Shown here: positions 8,179-14,412 of the stretch, piece after piece | Layout of the letters: every line of letters starts with the position of its first letter | Numbering within the stretch: the stretch's first letter is position 1 | DNA from: CBFHWY01 sp965659675 | GTDB taxonomy: Bacteria; Bacteroidota; Bacteroidia; Flavobacteriales_G; Salibacteraceae | DNA length: 26,780 bases | Reading direction: 5' to 3' | Assembly (NCBI GenBank): GCA_965659675.1 | Contig: CBFHWY010000038.1 | Span: 1-26,780, forward strand | The notes under the pieces: model-generated | Database searches by the model: none | What the model was told of the DNA's origin: nothing | Seen by the model: the letters and a program-made list of their open reading frames with translations, nothing else | Position numbers and translations under genes: made by a program

Positions 8179-9228
8179 ATGTCAAAGATTCTTGTAACCG
8201 GTTCAGCCGGCTTTATCGGCCATCACGTGGTAAAACAACTTTCCGCTCAGGGACACGAAGTGCTTGGGCTCGACTCTCTCAATGAATATTACGATGTTCA
8301 ACTCAAATACGGCAGGCTTAGAGATCAGGGTTTTGAGCTGAAAACTGAGCTTGACTTTGGAGAAAGGATCAATGTCGGGAGACTTTCTTTTGTTAGAATG
8401 GATCTGGCTGATCAGGCAGCTATTTTTGAGCTTTTCGAGAAAGAGCAATTTGACTATGTGATCAACCTGGCGGCACAGGCAGGCGTGCGTTATTCACTCG
8501 AAGAACCTTTTGCCTATGTCAGCTCAAACCTCAATGGTTTCATGAATATTCTTGAGGCCTGCCGCAAGATCAAGGTCAAACATCTCATTTTCGCTTCCAG
8601 TTCATCCGTATACGGAATGAATGAGAATATCCCGTTTAAGGAGAGTCATGTTACGGATCACCCGATCTCCCTTTATGCAGCAACAAAAAAATCAAATGAG
8701 CTACTGGCTCACTCGTACGCTCACCTCTATGGATTTCCCGCCACAGGTTTAAGGTTTTTTACCGTGTACGGTCCTTGGGGAAGACCCGATATGGCCATCT
8801 TCCTCTTTACCAAAGCCATTCTGAACGACCAGCCCATCAAGGTCTTTAATGAGGGAAATATGCAACGTGACTTTACCTATGTGGAGGATGTTGCCAGAGG
8901 TGTCCTTTCTGTTCTGGAAGAGAAAGCAAGTGGGGATGTGAACTTTGATTCAAAAGCACCAAAAAGTGCCACCTCAAAAGCAGCATTCCGGATTTACAAT
9001 ATTGGCAATAGTCAGCCGGTGAAGTTGCTTGATTTCATTGAGGCGCTGGAACAAGCCCTCGGAAAAGAAGCAAAAAAAGACTTTCTACCGCTTCAGGCCG
9101 GTGACGTGGTGACTACCTTTGCTGATACATCTGAATTGAATCGTGCGGTGGGATATCGCCCCTCAACCTCTCTGGAAGATGGAGTAAGGTCGTTTGTTGA
9201 CTGGTACAGAAGCTATTACAATGAGTAA
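8179..9228 (+). CDS. UDP-glucuronate 4-epimerase-like SDR protein
   Basis: This 349-residue extended short-chain dehydrogenase/epimerase has the NAD-binding motif GSAGFIGHH (8-16), the SSSSVYG segment near 140 and the catalytic YAATK (Y166, K170). The insertion LNEYYDVQLKYGRL, and RFFTVYGPWGRPDMA later, are typical of the LpsL/CapI UDP-glucuronate 4-epimerase group, which makes UDP-galacturonate for surface polysaccharide. The specificity is inferred from these signatures. The ATG at 8179 has a GGGAGA ribosome-site-like stretch at 8170-8175 and begins exactly at the Rossmann strand, so it is preferred over the TTG at 8155. Its stop overlaps the DUF2061 gene, placing it first in an operon with cysD and cysN. 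Confidence 0.9.
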   Translation: MSKILVTGSAGFIGHHVVKQLSAQGHEVLGLDSLNEYYDVQLKYGRLRDQGFELKTELDFGERINVGRLSFVRMDLADQAAIFELFEKEQFDYVINLAAQAGVRYSLEEPFAYVSSNLNGFMNILEACRKIKVKHLIFASSSSVYGMNENIPFKESHVTDHPISLYAATKKSNELLAHSYAHLYGFPATGLRFFTVYGPWGRPDMAIFLFTKAILNDQPIKVFNEGNMQRDFTYVEDVARGVLSVLEEKASGDVNFDSKAPKSATSKAAFRIYNIGNSQPVKLLDFIEALEQALGKEAKKDFLPLQAGDVVTTFADTSELNRAVGYRPSTSLEDGVRSFVDWYRSYYNE

Positions 9229-9448
9229 GGTCAGTCAAAAAAGGCATATTGCGAAGACCATCACCTGGAGGATTGTTGGTACTTTAGATACCATGTTATT
9301 GGCCTGGTTGATTTCGGGCAACCCGTTTACCGGATTTAAAATAGGTATGGCAGAACTTGCCACAAAAATGCTCCTGTACTACTTTCACGAAAGAGCCTGG
9401 TATAAGTGGGGGTACGGATATGGAGTTAAGAAAAAAGCCAAAGAATAA
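9221..9448 (+). CDS. DUF2061 small membrane protein
   Basis: The product has 75 residues, starting MSKVSQKRHIAKTITWRIVG and ending with a basic tail KWGYGYGVKKKAKE. Two hydrophobic stretches (about residues 17-31 and 41-55) and the TITWR...D...HERAW pattern match the DUF2061 family of small predicted membrane proteins. The ATG at 9221 overlaps the epimerase stop by 8 bases, and its TAA shares one base with the cysD ATG (TAATG). DUF2061 genes are often seen next to cysDN in Bacteroidota. A role in sulfate assimilation, for instance in transport, is conjecture. Confidence 0.85.
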   Translation: MSKVSQKRHIAKTITWRIVGTLDTMLLAWLISGNPFTGFKIGMAELATKMLLYYFHERAWYKWGYGYGVKKKAKE

Positions 9449-10353
9449 TGGAAAACTATCTTTTAGAGCATCTTGAAGAACTTGAAAGCGAAGGGATCTA
9501 CATCATTCGTGAGGTTTTTGCTGAATTTGAAAATCCGGCCATACTTTTCTCTGGAGGAAAGGATTCGATCGTACTTACGCATCTGGCGAGAAAAGCTTTT
9601 CACCCCGCCAATATTCCATTTCCGCTGGTTCATATTGATACTGGACACAACTTCCCGGAAACGCTGGAATTCAGAGATAGTCTGGCTAAAGAGATCGGAG
9701 CTCAACTCATTGTAGGTTCAGTTCAGAAAAGTATTGACGAGGGAAAGGCTTCAGAGGAATCTGGTTTTAACGCCAGTCGAAATCGAATTCAGTCGATCAC
9801 GCTGTTGGATACCATCGAAGAATATGGTTTTGACGCTGCCATGGGTGGGGCCAGGAGAGATGAGGAAAAGGCCAGGGCCAAAGAGCGTTTTTTCTCTCAC
9901 CGAGATGAGTTTGGTCAGTGGGATCCTAAAAACCAACGTCCAGAACTATGGCATCTTTTTAATGGAAAGAAGCATTTTGGAGAGCATTTCAGGGTATTTC
10001 CCTTGAGCAACTGGACCGAGCTGGACATCTGGATGTATATACACAAGGAAAAGATCGCACTGCCGAGTTTGTACTTCTCCCACAAGAGAAAGTGCATCAA
10101 AAGAGGCAGCAATATTTTGGCCTACAGTGATTATTTGAATCTCCGACCCGATGAGAAAGCGGAGGAGATGACCATTCGCTTCAGAACGATTGGTGATATG
10201 ACCATCACTGGGGCGGTTGAATCAACGGCCACGAGTATAGAGGAGATCGTTGACGAGGTGGCGACCTCGCGTGTTACAGAAAGAAATGCCAGAGCGGATG
10301 ATGCAAGATCCGAAGCGGCAATGGAAGAAAGAAAAAAAGAAGGATATTTCTAA
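9448..10353 (+). CDS. cysD: Sulfate adenylyltransferase subunit 2 (CysD)
   Basis: This 301-residue protein is the small, catalytic subunit of ATP sulfurylase. It adenylates sulfate to APS, with CysN supplying energy from GTP. The ATP-pyrophosphatase loop FSGGKDSIV is at residues 34-42; PLVHIDTGHNFPETLEFRD, the GGARRDEEKARAKER segment and the C-terminal FRTIGDMTITG...SEAAMEERKKEGYF are characteristic of CysD. The length is normal. The start shares a base with the DUF2061 stop; cysN follows 12 bases downstream. With no cysH, cysI or cysJ nearby and sulfotransferases in the region, the APS could serve sulfation rather than only cysteine synthesis. Confidence 0.96.
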   Translation: MENYLLEHLEELESEGIYIIREVFAEFENPAILFSGGKDSIVLTHLARKAFHPANIPFPLVHIDTGHNFPETLEFRDSLAKEIGAQLIVGSVQKSIDEGKASEESGFNASRNRIQSITLLDTIEEYGFDAAMGGARRDEEKARAKERFFSHRDEFGQWDPKNQRPELWHLFNGKKHFGEHFRVFPLSNWTELDIWMYIHKEKIALPSLYFSHKRKCIKRGSNILAYSDYLNLRPDEKAEEMTIRFRTIGDMTITGAVESTATSIEEIVDEVATSRVTERNARADDARSEAAMEERKKEGYF

Positions 10354-10365
10354 AAGAACATTTTC

Positions 10366-11625
10366 ATGAATCTTGATTCAGATATAGAATTACTCAGGTT
10401 TGTAACTGCAGGTAGTGTAGATGATGGTAAAAGCACGCTCATCGGGCGCTTGCTTTACGATAGCAAAACCATCATGGAAGATCAACTTCAGGCCGTTGAG
10501 CGCAGCTCTAAGAAAAAGGGTCTTGAACATGTCGACCTTTCGCTGTTGACCGATGGCCTTAAAGCAGAGCGCGAGCAGGGCATTACGATCGATGTAGCTT
10601 ATCGCTATTTCACCACGCCAAAAAGAAAATTCATCATAGCCGATTGTCCAGGACACGTGCAGTACACCCGAAATATGGTCACCGGAGCTTCAACAGCAAA
10701 CCTGTCCTTGCTTTTATGTGATGCCAGAAATGGTGTGGTTGAGCAAACGAAGAGACATGCCTTCATTGCTTCGCTTCTTCAGATCCCCCACATTGTCTTG
10801 TGCGTCAACAAAATGGATCTGGTTGACTACAGCGAAGAGCGCTACAATGAGATCGTAAAGGACTTCCGCAATTTTGCTGTGAAGCTTCAATCTAAGGATA
10901 TACGTTTTGTGCCGATCTCTGCCTTGAATGGAGATAATGTGGTTGACCGGAATGAAAACATGAACTGGTACAATGGTCCAACCCTCATTGATCTTTTGGA
11001 GACCATTCATATCAGTAGCGATGCTGATCTGATCGATTGCCGTTTTCCGGTACAAACGGTGATCAGACCTCACAAGGATGAATTCCATGACTACCGCGGA
11101 TACGCGGGTAGGGTAGAAGGAGGGATCTTCAAAAAAGGTGATGAGGTTGTCGTACTTCCCAGTGGCTTTGAGTCAAAGATCAAAAGTCTCGATACCATGT
11201 CAGGGGAAGTCGCAGAGGCATTCCCTCCCATGTCGGTAAGCATGACCCTTGACGACGATATTGATGTCAGCAGAGGAGATATGATCGTCAGAAAGAATAA
11301 CCAATCGAGAAGTACTCAGGATCTGGATCTGATGATCTGCTGGATGAATGAGAAAGCGATGAATGTCCGACAGAAGTTTGGTTTACGTCAGACTACGAAT
11401 CATGTCAAGGCGATGGTAAAAGAGATCCTGTATAGCGTTGATGTAAATACCTTGCATCGTGAAGAGGGAGTCACTCAACTCAAAATGAACGACATTGCCC
11501 GGATCAAGATCCGTACCACAAAACCTATTCTTTGTGATGCCTACTCCAAAAATAGAAATACCGGTTCCGTGATCCTTATTGACGAGGGCACCAACGAAAC
11601 GGTGGCAGCGGGGATGATAATTTAG
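10366..11625 (+). CDS. cysN: Sulfate adenylyltransferase subunit 1 (CysN), GTPase
   Basis: This 419-residue EF-Tu-like GTPase is the regulatory partner of CysD. Motifs: G1 GSVDDGKST (16-24), the G2-region EREQGITIDVAYRYF, G3 DCPGH (about 92-96) and G4 NKMD (148-151). Domains II and III follow. It ends at domain III, so there is no fused CysC (APS kinase) domain as found in NodQ-type proteins; APS kinase must be encoded elsewhere if PAPS is made. The TAG stop is the first element of a 7-bp repeat array. The gene is probably co-transcribed with cysD. Confidence 0.96.
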   Translation: MNLDSDIELLRFVTAGSVDDGKSTLIGRLLYDSKTIMEDQLQAVERSSKKKGLEHVDLSLLTDGLKAEREQGITIDVAYRYFTTPKRKFIIADCPGHVQYTRNMVTGASTANLSLLLCDARNGVVEQTKRHAFIASLLQIPHIVLCVNKMDLVDYSEERYNEIVKDFRNFAVKLQSKDIRFVPISALNGDNVVDRNENMNWYNGPTLIDLLETIHISSDADLIDCRFPVQTVIRPHKDEFHDYRGYAGRVEGGIFKKGDEVVVLPSGFESKIKSLDTMSGEVAEAFPPMSVSMTLDDDIDVSRGDMIVRKNNQSRSTQDLDLMICWMNEKAMNVRQKFGLRQTTNHVKAMVKEILYSVDVNTLHREEGVTQLKMNDIARIKIRTTKPILCDAYSKNRNTGSVILIDEGTNETVAAGMII

Positions 11626-11658
11626 GTGTTAGGGGCTAGAGCTAAGGGTTCAGCTTTG
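11624..11658 (+). repeat. Heptamer array starting in the cysN stop codon
   Basis: The units are AGGTGTT, AGGGGCT, AGAGCTA, AGGGTTC, AGCTTTG. The first unit starts at the A of the TAG stop. It is the same kind of array as at 3735-3803. Confidence 0.6.
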
Positions 11659-11734
11659 CTCTTCGAAGATTAGCGGAGAAGAGGAGTCGAAGGTGAAGCT
11701 ATAGGCTTTGGACGACTTGCTTCTGGCTAAAGGA

Positions 11735-11866
11735 TCTAGGTCTTCGCCGTGCCTGCTGGCAGGAGTGATTCCGAAGGAATTGCCAGACTGCCGAAGGTAG
11801 TTATCAAGAAGAACCTTGTTTTTCTCTCGATAAAATTGTTCGCTATGCTCACAATCACTCGAGAAA
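11735..11866 (-). repeat. Rearranged, inverted copy of the palindromic modules
   Basis: On the minus strand this reads GTGATTGTGAGCATAGCGAA-CAATT, TATCGAGAG, TTCTTGATAACTACCTTCGG, then CTGCCAGCAGGCACGGCGAA followed by GACCTA. At 4437-4580 on the plus strand the same modules occur, but the CCAGCAGGC module comes first. So modules are shared while their order differs. Confidence 0.6.
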
Positions 11867-12010
11867 CTGACTTGATAAAGTTTATAATGAAAAGGCAAAA
11901 AAGAGTCTGAAGCTACTAGCCACAAGTCAAAAGAATTAGGTTTCAGGTTAAAACTTTTCGGACTATCAGACCATTGGTTGCTGAGCTTGTCGAAGTACGG
12001 ATCATCGCCC

Positions 12011-12082
12011 CCCGAACACCCGAACACCCGAACACCCGAACCCCCGAACACCCGAACCCTCGAACCCTCGAACTTTCAAACC
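12011..12082 (+). repeat. Octamer tandem array (CCCGAACA type)
   Basis: Nine 8-bp units: CCCGAACA x3, CCCGAACC, CCCGAACA, CCCGAACC, CTCGAACC, CTCGAACT, TTCAAACC. The decay toward one end is typical of tandem arrays that grow from the other end. Confidence 0.85.
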
Positions 12083-12141
12083 TCCAATCGGACCTCTATA
12101 TTGCCAAGCTCTCCCTAGTCAAAGTATGTATACAATTAAAA

Positions 12142-12584
12142 ATCTGGCGAAAGCAATTTAGCGACCTCTGGATTCGACCCGTAGAAATCCAGCATGAACT
12201 GAGCGGTGGTCGACTCGGTACTTGAACTTCGATGCTGAAATTCGAGGAAGTCCATCGGAAGGGGAACTACTCAGAATCTTTGATTCTGGCCCTTTCGAGG
12301 GACGTTTTGGCCAGCGAAGCGGTCAAATCCTGTTGAATTTCAAGCTAGCGTTTTTGTCCCGAGTATTCGGGAAGCCACCCCGGTTTGAGGGGAATGGTCA
12401 AAAGTACCTTCCAATAGAGAATGGATTTAGCATTGATTAACAGAACTCATGACTTTTGAACTATTTGCGAATAAGCCCTCGTGCTATGCATGTCTATATA
12501 TGTCGCAGGATGCCCAAGGGTAGGGCCAAAGTCAAAAGTACCTTCCGAGTTTAAGTGAGATAGCGAAGGAATCCGCCAGCAGGC
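12142..12584 (+). repeat. Dispersed structured repeat, copy B
   Basis: This 443-bp partner of 3987-4450 is in the same orientation. The core 12267-12376 is identical to copy A; flanks differ by scattered substitutions and short indels. The stem CTGGATT/AATCCAG (12168-12174 with 12186-12192) corresponds to CTGGG/CCCAG in copy A and contains a compensatory change (G39-C56 of copy A to A72-T88 here, last two digits of positions). The other stems are identical. A 72-codon frame at 12222-12440 crosses it, but is broken by a stop in copy A, so coding is unlikely. Confidence 0.8.
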
Positions 12585-12620
12585 GGACAAGTAGCCAGTA
12601 TCTCAAGGGAGAATGCGGCA

Positions 12621-12666
12621 GTCTTGATTTTTTTTGTTTCATTTTTGTATCAAGACAAAAATGAAA
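12621..12666. repeat. Two overlapping, mutually exclusive inverted repeats
   Basis: GTCTTGAT (12621-12628) is complementary to ATCAAGAC (12649-12656). TTTCATTTTTGT (12637-12648) is complementary to ACAAAAATGAAA (12655-12666), a perfect 12-bp stem with a 6-base loop. The two stems share the bases AC at 12655-12656, so both cannot form fully at once. Confidence 0.75.
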
Positions 12667-12683
12667 GGAGGAAAGAGACGCAG

Positions 12684-12770
12684 GTTTACCCGCCGTAGGT
12701 GGGCTGCAAGCTACAAGCCTCAAGTTTACCCGCCGCAGGAGGGTTTACCTGCCGAAGGCACGGTAGGCGG
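12684..12770 (+). repeat. Cluster of TTTACC(C/T)GCCG palindromic modules with a short heptamer array
   Basis: Three module copies lie at about 12684-12703, 12724-12743 and 12743-12763. The heptamers GCTGCA, AGCTACA, AGCCTCA, AGTTTAC (12703-12729) sit between the first two. Related modules are at 3799-3819 and 13933-13952. Confidence 0.6.
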
Positions 12771-12855
12771 GAGTTCGAACGAAGTGAAAGTATCGAGAAG
12801 ACTTTAGAACCGTAGAATGCAGAATGATGAATACAGAGAGCCCTGTTTTCTAATT

Positions 12856-13320
12856 TTAATTCCCACTCTGCTTCTCCGCAAGCAAGAAAGCAGGAATAAG
12901 AATAAACATCATAATCGGGCTTTGCAGCCATTCCATCAACTGTCGGGTAATGGCATAATTGGAATTCACCGTTTGAAACAGGTAGCCACTCAAGAAGGTC
13001 AAAAGTGCCACTGCGATGACAATAGCATAAGACACCAATACATAGCGGTAGTAGCCAGGCTTAAAGAGTAGTTTGATAATAAGAAGCGCCGCTCCCAGGT
13101 AAAGCAGAGTGTAAATACCCGTAAGAACCCACTTCAACCAGTACAGCGTCCAGTATGAATACTGATTGAGAAAAGGCAGAGCCTCATCCATGATCGGATC
13201 GGTCTCATTGCGCCAGAGGTAGAACAGTTTGATGTTTATATTCTCAAAGAGGTACTCCCGGCTAAAGCCAAGTACAGCATAAATAAGTATAATCAGGATG
13301 ATTTTCAGCGCCTTCGTCAT
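12856..13320 (-). CDS. Exosortase F-associated-type membrane protein
   Basis: This 154-residue integral membrane protein has about four hydrophobic segments (residues 5-22, 60-90, 95-115, 130-148). It starts with an FSREYLFENIN-like segment and has an NQYSYWTLYWLKWVLTGIY stretch, both reminiscent of the small protein routinely encoded next to XrtF exosortases in Flavobacteriia. Its role is unknown; it probably assists the exosortase in the inner membrane. The ATG overlaps the exosortase stop by 4 bases (ATGA), so translation is coupled. Family assignment rests on position, size and these motifs. Confidence 0.75.
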   Translation of the reverse strand: MTKALKIILIILIYAVLGFSREYLFENINIKLFYLWRNETDPIMDEALPFLNQYSYWTLYWLKWVLTGIYTLLYLGAALLIIKLLFKPGYYRYVLVSYAIVIAVALLTFLSGYLFQTVNSNYAITRQLMEWLQSPIMMFILIPAFLLAEKQSGN

Positions 13321-13847
13321 CGCATCGATACCTTATTTGCCCATAACCACCAAAGGAAAAACACAAAACCATATACCAACAAGGTGAAAGTGTAGGTGTG
13401 ATTAAAGTCGAGGTATTCTGGGGCGTAATACACGATCAGGGTAAGTGCAGTTACGCGAATGACGTTAATAAGATGAACCAGTAGCAAACCTAAGGGGATG
13501 AACCAGAGTTTGTGTTTAATGGGTCCCGGGTAAGCCAGCACAAAGCCAGTAAATAGGGCAAAAAGGGAAATACCATTGCATGGATCGCCCACCCAAACTC
13601 CGTGAGTACCATCAATACCGATGGTTCTGATGCCTTCATCAAAAGGAAAGTCTCCAATAAGAGAATAACCCATCACTTTAAGCACAAAAGCCGACATCCA
13701 TATGATGTTGTCGATCATATAGCGATCTAAAATTCCCAGAGGATGCAGCCAGTATTCGTAGAGAATCAACCAGGCCAGGTATAGCAGTACTGCAAATAGT
13801 ACAAAGCGATAAAGTTTATTCTGTAGAATGGCTTTGATTCGACCCAT
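13317..13847 (-). CDS. xrtF: Exosortase/archaeosortase family protein, XrtF-like
   Basis: This 176-residue polytopic membrane protein carries the catalytic triad of the exosortase family: Cys90 in GDPCNGIS, Arg131 in NVIRV and His150 in FNHTYTF, each at the end of or between hydrophobic helices. Exosortases are transpeptidase-like enzymes that act on C-terminal PEP-CTERM-type sorting signals of exported proteins. The short length fits the XrtF subtype. The start is the ATG at 13847 (MGRIKAILQNK), not the TTG 12 bases upstream. A possible -7 element GATATTTG (13857-13864) lies 9 bases upstream. A likely substrate gene is about 340 bases upstream on the same strand. Confidence 0.85.
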   Translation of the reverse strand: MGRIKAILQNKLYRFVLFAVLLYLAWLILYEYWLHPLGILDRYMIDNIIWMSAFVLKVMGYSLIGDFPFDEGIRTIGIDGTHGVWVGDPCNGISLFALFTGFVLAYPGPIKHKLWFIPLGLLLVHLINVIRVTALTLIVYYAPEYLDFNHTYTFTLLVYGFVFFLWWLWANKVSMR

Positions 13848-13856
13848 AGTTGGGCG

Positions 13857-13864
13857 CAAATATC
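13857..13864 (-). promoter_or_regulatory. Possible -7 element GATATTTG for the exosortase gene
   Basis: It has one mismatch to TAnnTTTG and lies 9 bases before the ATG at 13847. The evidence is weak on its own. Confidence 0.3.
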
Positions 13865-13990
13865 GTTAATTAGGTGATTAGGTTTTTGGGTGATTAGGTA
13901 GTTAAGAGTCAGCTTCAAGCTACAAGCCTCAAGTTTACCCGCCGAAGGAGGGCTTCAAGCTATTTTGTGGAAATAAGTCGGAAATTAGTT

Positions 13991-14121
13991 ATCAGACCAT
14001 CAGACCATCAGACCATCAGACCATCGGACCATCAGACCATCAGACCATCGGACTACTCAGACCATCGGACTACTCAGACCATCGGACTACTCAGACCATC
14101 GAACCATCGAACTTTCAGGCT
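13991..14121 (+). repeat. Octamer tandem array (ATCAGACC type) with a 17-bp higher-order unit
   Basis: Units of 8 bp: ATCAGACC x4, ATCGGACC, ATCAGACC x2; then ATCGGACTACTCAGACC (8 + 9 bp) three times; then ATCGAACC, ATCGAACT, TTCAGGCT. Similar units occur singly at 3889-3920 and 11955-11975. Confidence 0.9.
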
Positions 14122-14190
14122 ATCGCCTTAACATCCTCAAACACAAAATTGCTTGAAGGTGCATAGTAAGCTCCAAAAAACTATATAATT

Positions 14191-14400
14191 CTACTGTCGT
14201 TTCTCCAACAGCTTCTTCCCACCATACAACGCACCAGCTGCTAAAAGCAAACCAATACCTCCATCAATGGGGACACAGGGAGGAGGGATACAATTACCGC
14301 CAGTGGGTGGTCCACCACCCGGAGGGCCTTGAGCGACACCAATAGCCGCAAAAGCCAACATAAAAACCCCTGTGAAAAGGATCCTCTTGAACTGAGTCAT
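14191..14400 (-). CDS. Very small PID-CTERM-like exosortase substrate
   Basis: The product has 69 residues. It consists of a signal peptide (1-24, ending GVAQ), a Gly/Pro-rich stretch of only 19 residues (25-43) with a Cys pair (C37 and C42 in NCIPPPC), the sorting motif PIDGG (44-48), a hydrophobic helix GIGLLLAAGALYG and a basic tail KKLLEKRQ. This three-part tail is the classical layout of PEP-CTERM-type signals, and PIDGG places it with the PID-CTERM variant seen in Bacteroidota. If the exosortase cuts near PIDGG, about 20 residues remain. An XrtF-like exosortase gene lies downstream. The promoter-like TATTTTCG is 4 bases upstream of the ATG and directly abuts the stop of the next gene. 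Confidence 0.8.
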   Translation of the reverse strand: MTQFKRILFTGVFMLAFAAIGVAQGPPGGGPPTGGNCIPPPCVPIDGGIGLLLAAGALYGGKKLLEKRQ

Positions 14401-14404
14401 GTCG

Positions 14405-14412
14405 CGAAAATA
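14405..14412 (-). promoter_or_regulatory. Putative -7 promoter element TATTTTCG
   Basis: It matches TAnnTTCG, lies between the stop of the 1017-residue protein gene and the ATG at 14400, and leaves only 4 bases before the start. Confidence 0.45.

Larger units (their letters stand above)
11626..12855. other. Long gene-free repeat region between cysN and the exosortase genes
   Basis: These 1230 bases between convergent genes carry no supported coding sequence. Contents in order: a heptamer array at the cysN stop; inverted palindromic modules (11735-11866); a GCTGAGCTTGTCGAAGTAC module (about 11980-11998); an octamer array (12011-12082); the structured repeat copy B (12142-12584); a pair of overlapping hairpins (12621-12666); and three copies of the TTTACC(C/T)GCCG module (12684-12763). 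Most of the modules also occur in 3736-4714 or 13848-14190. Confidence 0.8.
13848..14190. other. Gene-free region between the exosortase and PID-CTERM genes
   Basis: It holds the possible exosortase promoter, a heptamer array (13911-13938: AGCTTCA, AGCTACA, AGCCTCA, AGTTTAC), a TTTACCCGCCGAAGGAGGG module (13934-13952) and an octamer array (13991-14121). No open frame is supported. Confidence 0.75.

Noticed and set aside
12222..12440. A 72-codon open frame across repeat copy B
   Set aside because: The same frame in copy A is stopped by a TAA (tcgtaagg against tcggaagg), indels shift it, and conservation follows the hairpins rather than codons.
13991..14121. CRISPR array
   Set aside because: The units are contiguous 8-bp repeats without spacers, and there are no cas genes in the window.
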